Below are positions 6,921-9,938 of a stretch of 9,938 bases of DNA, in pieces. The notes under the pieces are model-generated. The model saw only the letters and a program-made list of their open reading frames with translations, did no database searches and was not told where the DNA came from. Position 1 is the first letter of the stretch. Every line of letters starts with the position of its first letter. The stretch lies in contig JAITOM010000273.1 of the NCBI GenBank assembly GCA_031289975.1, positions 1 to 9,938 on the forward strand. Reading direction: 5' to 3'. This stretch comes from Methanobrevibacter sp. (lineage in GTDB: Archaea > Methanobacteriota > Methanobacteria > Methanobacteriales > Methanobacteriaceae). Made by a program: the position numbers and the translations under genes.

Positions 6921-7346
6921 TTAATTATTAAAACCATTATATAATTTAATGTAACCTGAATCCCATGTATCGGTTTTGACATGGCAATTCCTGGTACTCG
7001 CTGCACCACCAACAGTACCATCATAATTGATAGCACCAGGACCATCTTCAACAGTTTTAGTTGTATGATCACTTGATTGGGCACCAGCAGTAATCTTTAT
7101 ATAAGCAGCATTACTATGTACATTAACAGTTACAATATCATACCCACTCGTTTGAGTAAAGGAAGACTTACTAATAGGATTACTATTAACATCGATAAAT
7201 TGTATTTTGGTTTCAGCTATAAAAGCAAGAATCCAATTGTTATCTTCTTGGAATGAAAATCCATAGGTGAAGTCCAATGACTATTCTTAAAAACAGAACC
7301 CCAACTTGCAACATGTGTAATGGTTTGCTTATTAGCACCTGCTGTT
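6921..7346 (-). pseudogene. C-terminal fragment of a secreted beta-rich protein
   Basis: From an ATG at 7277 the frame encodes 118 residues, but it stays open upstream with sensible sequence (TLTAGANKQTITHVASWGSV then FKNSHWTSP), so the ATG is internal and the 5' part has been lost. The sequence is rich in Thr, Ser, Gly and Asn with alternating hydrophobic residues (IVTVNVHSNAAYIKITAG), typical of beta-sandwich surface or virion proteins. I do not recognise the family. It ends at a proper TAA followed by an oligo-T terminator. Upstream, the similarity-like sequence runs into the antisense of the kinase-like remnant, so about 7320-7346 is a recombination junction. No ribosome binding site precedes the internal ATG. 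Confidence 0.5.
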
Positions 7347-7760
7347 AATGTTTTATATTTAAAACAACCAAATAAAGATTTATTAAGTGGTATTCTATCA
7401 TATAAATTTTTAAATAAATCAAAAACTTTAGATAATAGTTTAATAGTTGATTTTTTGAATTATTATAATTTTAAAGAACAATTAGAAACTATTAATTGGT
7501 CTACATATGATTGTGTTATTTTTGATCGTGTTCAATTTATAAGTCATTTTGTATATTCTTCAAATAGTAAAATTTTAGATAAACCATATCAAGATTTAAT
7601 TAATAATTATCATTTACATGAAAATTCAAATATTTATATTTTATTAGATACTGCTTCTAATATTTTAAATAGAAGTAATAATCGTAATTCACATTCAATT
7701 TATGATAAAAATTATAATATAGTGATAGAAAAAATGTTTGTAATTAATTATTTATTCTAA
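7320..7760 (+). pseudogene. Thymidylate-kinase-like remnant, copy 2
   Basis: An uninterrupted 146-residue frame from ATG reads NVLYLKQPNKDLLSGI at 10-25 (the substrate-binding stretch that follows the P-loop in thymidylate kinases), VIFDRVQFISHFVYS at 66-80 (the DR-x-x-x-S motif), and NIYILLDTASNILNRS at 104-119. The P-loop is absent: the first residues are encoded antisense to the secreted-protein fragment and an in-frame stop lies at 7278. It aligns with copy 1 across D-LN--NF---L, the DR motif, and YILLD[ST]A with SHS[VI]YD. The end also looks shortened. Without a P-loop it cannot bind ATP in the normal way, so it is called a pseudogene despite being open. No ribosome binding site is evident. 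Confidence 0.6.
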
Positions 7761-8050
7761 AATATCTTATTTTTAAAAATTTCAAATTAAAATTAAATTA
7801 ATTTTTTAAATAATAATTTATATTTCTTTATTTTTAAAAATAATAAATATAATTTTTGTAATTAAAAATTCAATAATTATACTTCATTTTTAAAAGCTTC
7901 ATTACTTACAAACATTATTTCATACACTATATAACTTATAATTTAAATTTATTAAGACATTTTAATAAGTTTTTTTATTTGATTTACGATCGTTAATAGC
8001 TATTCTAATAAATTGATTATTTAATCCCCTATAATTACTGTAAGATCTAA
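7761..8050. other. AT-rich spacer after the kinase remnant
   Basis: No coding sequence is seen. The only structured item is the hairpin with a T tract at 7949-7976. An 8-bp palindrome ACGATCGT lies near 7987. Confidence 0.6.
7949..7976 (+). terminator. Hairpin followed by T tract
   Basis: TTATTAA (7949-7955) pairs with TTAATAA (7962-7968) around a 6-nt loop and is followed by G and seven T. It sits about 190 bp downstream of the kinase remnant on its coding strand. The stem is all A-T, so its strength is doubtful, but the T tract alone could stop archaeal polymerase. Confidence 0.4.
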
Positions 8051-8197
8051 TGGCAGTGTAAAATGAGGATGGATTTTCACAATTGAAAAATTAAAATCCT
8101 ATGATAAAAGTTTAATGACATATGTATGGGCTTAATGTTTTTATGCTAAAAAGTCAAATTCCAGATTGTGAATTTCCATCCTCTTTTTACAGTGCCA
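8051..8197. mobile_element. MITE-like element, 147 bp with 33-bp terminal inverted repeats
   Basis: Left end 8051-8083 (TGGCAGTGTAAAATGAGGAT...) and right end 8165-8197 are reverse complements at 29 of 33 positions. The 81-bp interior has no coding capacity. This is the form of a non-autonomous element mobilised by a transposase encoded elsewhere. Flanks show no target duplication longer than AA. A similar end-like string occurs at 752-776 and, less closely, on the minus strand at 8489-8513. Confidence 0.7.
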
Positions 8198-8634
8198 AAA
8201 AAGTAATAAAATTTAAAAGAAAATTCCATGAAGAATTATTTAAAAGGAGAAATTCAAGTGGAAAAAAGATTTAGTAGCTTAAAACATCTAAACTAATATT
8301 TAAAATGAAATTAGAAGTATTAAAATATTTAAAAATAATTAAATATGAGTTTCTTTGATATATAGAAATTTATAACAGTTTTAAATCATATTTAAGTCTA
8401 AAAAAGGAGTATGAATTAAAAATTTTCTTATTTTAACAGCAGTGAATAATAACTTATCAGTTGGATTTTTCACAACCTCTAAAAAATATGAAAACCTCCA
8501 TACTTTTTGACACCCTCAAAAATAGGGAAGATTTAAATATTCCCTCTAACATATCTTTACTTGGTGGTATTAAATATCACTATTAATACTAATAAATGTT
8601 ATCAGTAAAAATTTAGACAGTGTCGTTTAGATGA
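8198..8634. other. Spacer with element-end fragments
   Basis: No gene is supported. A 22-codon frame from the ATG at 8228 contains an internal GTG preceded by AAAAGGAG, but it is too short to call. The stretch holds the right arm of the 25-nt inverted repeat (8420-8444), an element-end-like string on the minus strand (8489-8513), the heptamer TATCAGT twice (near 8455 and 8599), and GACAGTGTC close to the end of the adhesin gene. Confidence 0.55.
8420..8444 (-). repeat. Perfect 25-nt inverted repeat, right arm
   Basis: This is the exact reverse complement of 6743-6767, 1.7 kb away. The pair may be ends of a decayed composite element or two dispersed copies of a short repeat. Confidence 0.85.
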
Positions 8635-9938
8635 TTAATTGCTAAGTCCTTTACTTCCTAAACTTATAAGGTTAATAAGCCAATCATCTAAATGAATATA
8701 TTGGAAAAGAATTCCAACAACATAAGAGATTTTAGAAAAAACTAATGCTACTCCTCCTCCAGCTGGTAATCCAGGGAAATTAACTATAAATTCTACTGCA
8801 GCTTCAGTAGATAATGGCGTTGAGGCCGATACGCCATTAATTCCTATTTCCGCCGCAGATGCCTCAAGTGTATAAATAAAACCAACAATATATGATGTAA
8901 TAAGAGCAGTACCTACAGCACAAATAACAAATATAATAGTTGCTATATACCAATATTCTGACTCCCAATCTTCAAAATCTGGACAAGCCGATGATATAGC
9001 CTCTTCGATCCCTATAAATATTAGTGATGAACACACCGCAATAAGTGCTTGCACACCATATACCGCTGCTGTACAAGCACCAGCACTCCAACCTGCAGCT
9101 GTTGCACTAGCTGCAACTGCACTATATAATCCAGCAGCGGTAGGAATAAAAATAGATAATGCAGTTATCACTATCAAAATAACTGATAAACCTATCATAC
9201 ATCCTATAATCTTAGCATCTTTATCAGATGCAGTATAATAATCATCACCAGATTTACCTGCAAAATTATCTTTAAAATTTGTGAGTTCTGCTTGTAAATG
9301 ATTACTTTCATCATAATAGCCTCCACCATATCCATGTGCAACATTACCTGTCATATTTAGATTTGTTGTTCTTATAGCATCTCCATTATTGTATATTCCA
9401 CCACCATCACTTTGTGCAAAGTTATATTCAAAATTACTTAATTCTACAATTATGTTATTTCCCTTGTTGTATAATGCTCCACCAGATCCTTCTACTGTTT
9501 TACTTGAGCCAAAACCAGAGAAGTAAGTGAAAAAACTGTCTGCAAGGTTGTATATGGAACCACCATCTTTATTCGCTGTATTATTAGCAAATAATGTTCT
9601 ACTTACTAAGAAATTTGTTCCCCCTTTATCATTGTATAATGATCCACCACTACCAAGAGCATAATTATTATAAATAGAACAACTTTCTAATGAAACATTA
9701 TAATTATTATTATATATTGCTCCTCCATCACCACTACAAAAATTCTCGTGTAATGTTGTATAATTAATTAATCCTTTACTGTTTTGATTGTATATTGCTC
9801 CTCCATCACCAACACCATAATTTCTATCAAATGTATTGTTATCTATATTAAAGATCCCATTTTTTGTATATATTCCTCCACCATTACTTGTTGTTTTATT
9901 CGCATGGTTAAAAATCAATGTATTATTATTTAAGTTTA
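8635..9938 (-). CDS. Adhesin-like protein with beta-helix repeats and hydrophobic C-terminus (5' end outside window)
   Basis: The frame is open to the window edge with repeat-type sequence (NLNNNT) before any plausible start; the TTG at 9918 is an internal codon, so signal peptide and N-terminus lie outside. Counting from that codon, residues 13-202 hold eight GG-x-x-Y motifs (GGGIY, GGAIY, GGAIY, GGSLY, GGSIY, GGALY, GGGIY, GGGYY) spaced 26-28 residues, each with a following N-x-F/S-N strand. These form a right-handed parallel beta-helix as in surface adhesin-like proteins of Methanobrevibacter. From about residue 236 the character changes: hydrophobic spans at 236-260, 261-305 (Ala/Gly-rich), 322-352 and 388-408, then a short end in GSKGLSN. 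Such a multi-span tail is unusual, since a single anchor or pseudomurein-binding repeat is expected. It probably acts at the cell surface; its partner is unknown. Confidence 0.85.
   Translation of the reverse strand, partial: NLNNNTLIFNHANKTTSNGGGIYTKNGIFNIDNNTFDRNYGVGDGGAIYNQNSKGLINYTTLHENFCSGDGGAIYNNNYNVSLESCSIYNNYALGSGGSLYNDKGGTNFLVSRTLFANNTANKDGGSIYNLADSFFTYFSGFGSSKTVEGSGGALYNKGNNIIVELSNFEYNFAQSDGGGIYNNGDAIRTTNLNMTGNVAHGYGGGYYDESNHLQAELTNFKDNFAGKSGDDYYTASDKDAKIIGCMIGLSVILIVITALSIFIPTAAGLYSAVAASATAAGWSAGACTAAVYGVQALIAVCSSLIFIGIEEAISSACPDFEDWESEYWYIATIIFVICAVGTALITSYIVGFIYTLEASAAEIGINGVSASTPLSTEAAVEFIVNFPGLPAGGGVALVFSKISYVVGILFQYIHLDDWLINLISLGSKGLSN

Noticed and set aside
6896..7084. Minus-strand 62-codon frame overlapping the secreted-protein fragment
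   Set aside because: It is a shadow frame; the beta-rich frame has better composition and ends at the oligo-T terminator.
8228..8297. 22-codon plus-strand frame with AAAAGGAG before an internal GTG
   Set aside because: Too short and without similarity or context to support a gene.
9916..9918. TTG as start codon of the adhesin-like protein
   Set aside because: The frame is open upstream to the window edge with the same repeat-type sequence, so the start lies outside the window.

Overview
The window looks like a chromosomal segment of a gut or rumen methanogen of the order Methanobacteriales, most likely Methanobrevibacter or a close relative such as Methanosphaera. Three things point there: an archaeal-type DnaG with a Toprim domain, an adhesin-like protein built from GGAIYN-type beta-helix repeats, and extremely AT-rich DNA with archaeal TATA boxes and Shine-Dalgarno sites. 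The genus is inferred from gene content and composition, not from a marker comparison.

Layout. Positions 1-894 hold no gene and are crowded with repeats, inverted repeats and hairpins. Positions 895-2758 carry two ordinary minus-strand genes, bioY (biotin transporter S-component) and dnaG (archaeal DnaG), with clear ribosome binding sites; dnaG also has a TATA box and a palindrome just upstream of it. A 115-bp direct repeat (6-120 and 3028-3142) brackets this pair. Positions 2841-4150 are AT-rich spacer.

Positions 4151-7760 are an accessory island. It contains a decayed fragment of a small nucleotide-metabolism-type enzyme, a thymidylate-kinase-like pseudogene broken by three frameshifts, and an intact two-gene minus-strand operon. 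A second, differently truncated kinase-like remnant follows on the far side of the operon, abutting a fragment of a secreted beta-rich protein on the opposite strand. The intact operon encodes a protein with an N-terminal YwgA/Panacea-like motif followed directly (stop codon touching start codon) by a PIN-domain nuclease-like protein. This is the best candidate for an undescribed system: a toxin-antitoxin or defence-like pair lying between two dead copies of one kinase family.

Positions 7761-8634 hold a terminator-like hairpin and a 147-bp MITE-like element with 33-bp terminal inverted repeats. They also hold one arm of a perfect 25-nt inverted repeat whose other arm lies 1.7 kb upstream. From 8635 to the window end runs the C-terminal part of an adhesin-like protein: eight GGxxY repeats at a near-constant 26-28 residue spacing, then an unusual hydrophobic C-terminal domain. 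Its start lies outside the window.

Functional assignments for bioY and dnaG are firm. The PIN call is good, the kinase calls rest on motif reading, and the Panacea/YwgA call is a resemblance that needs a profile search.
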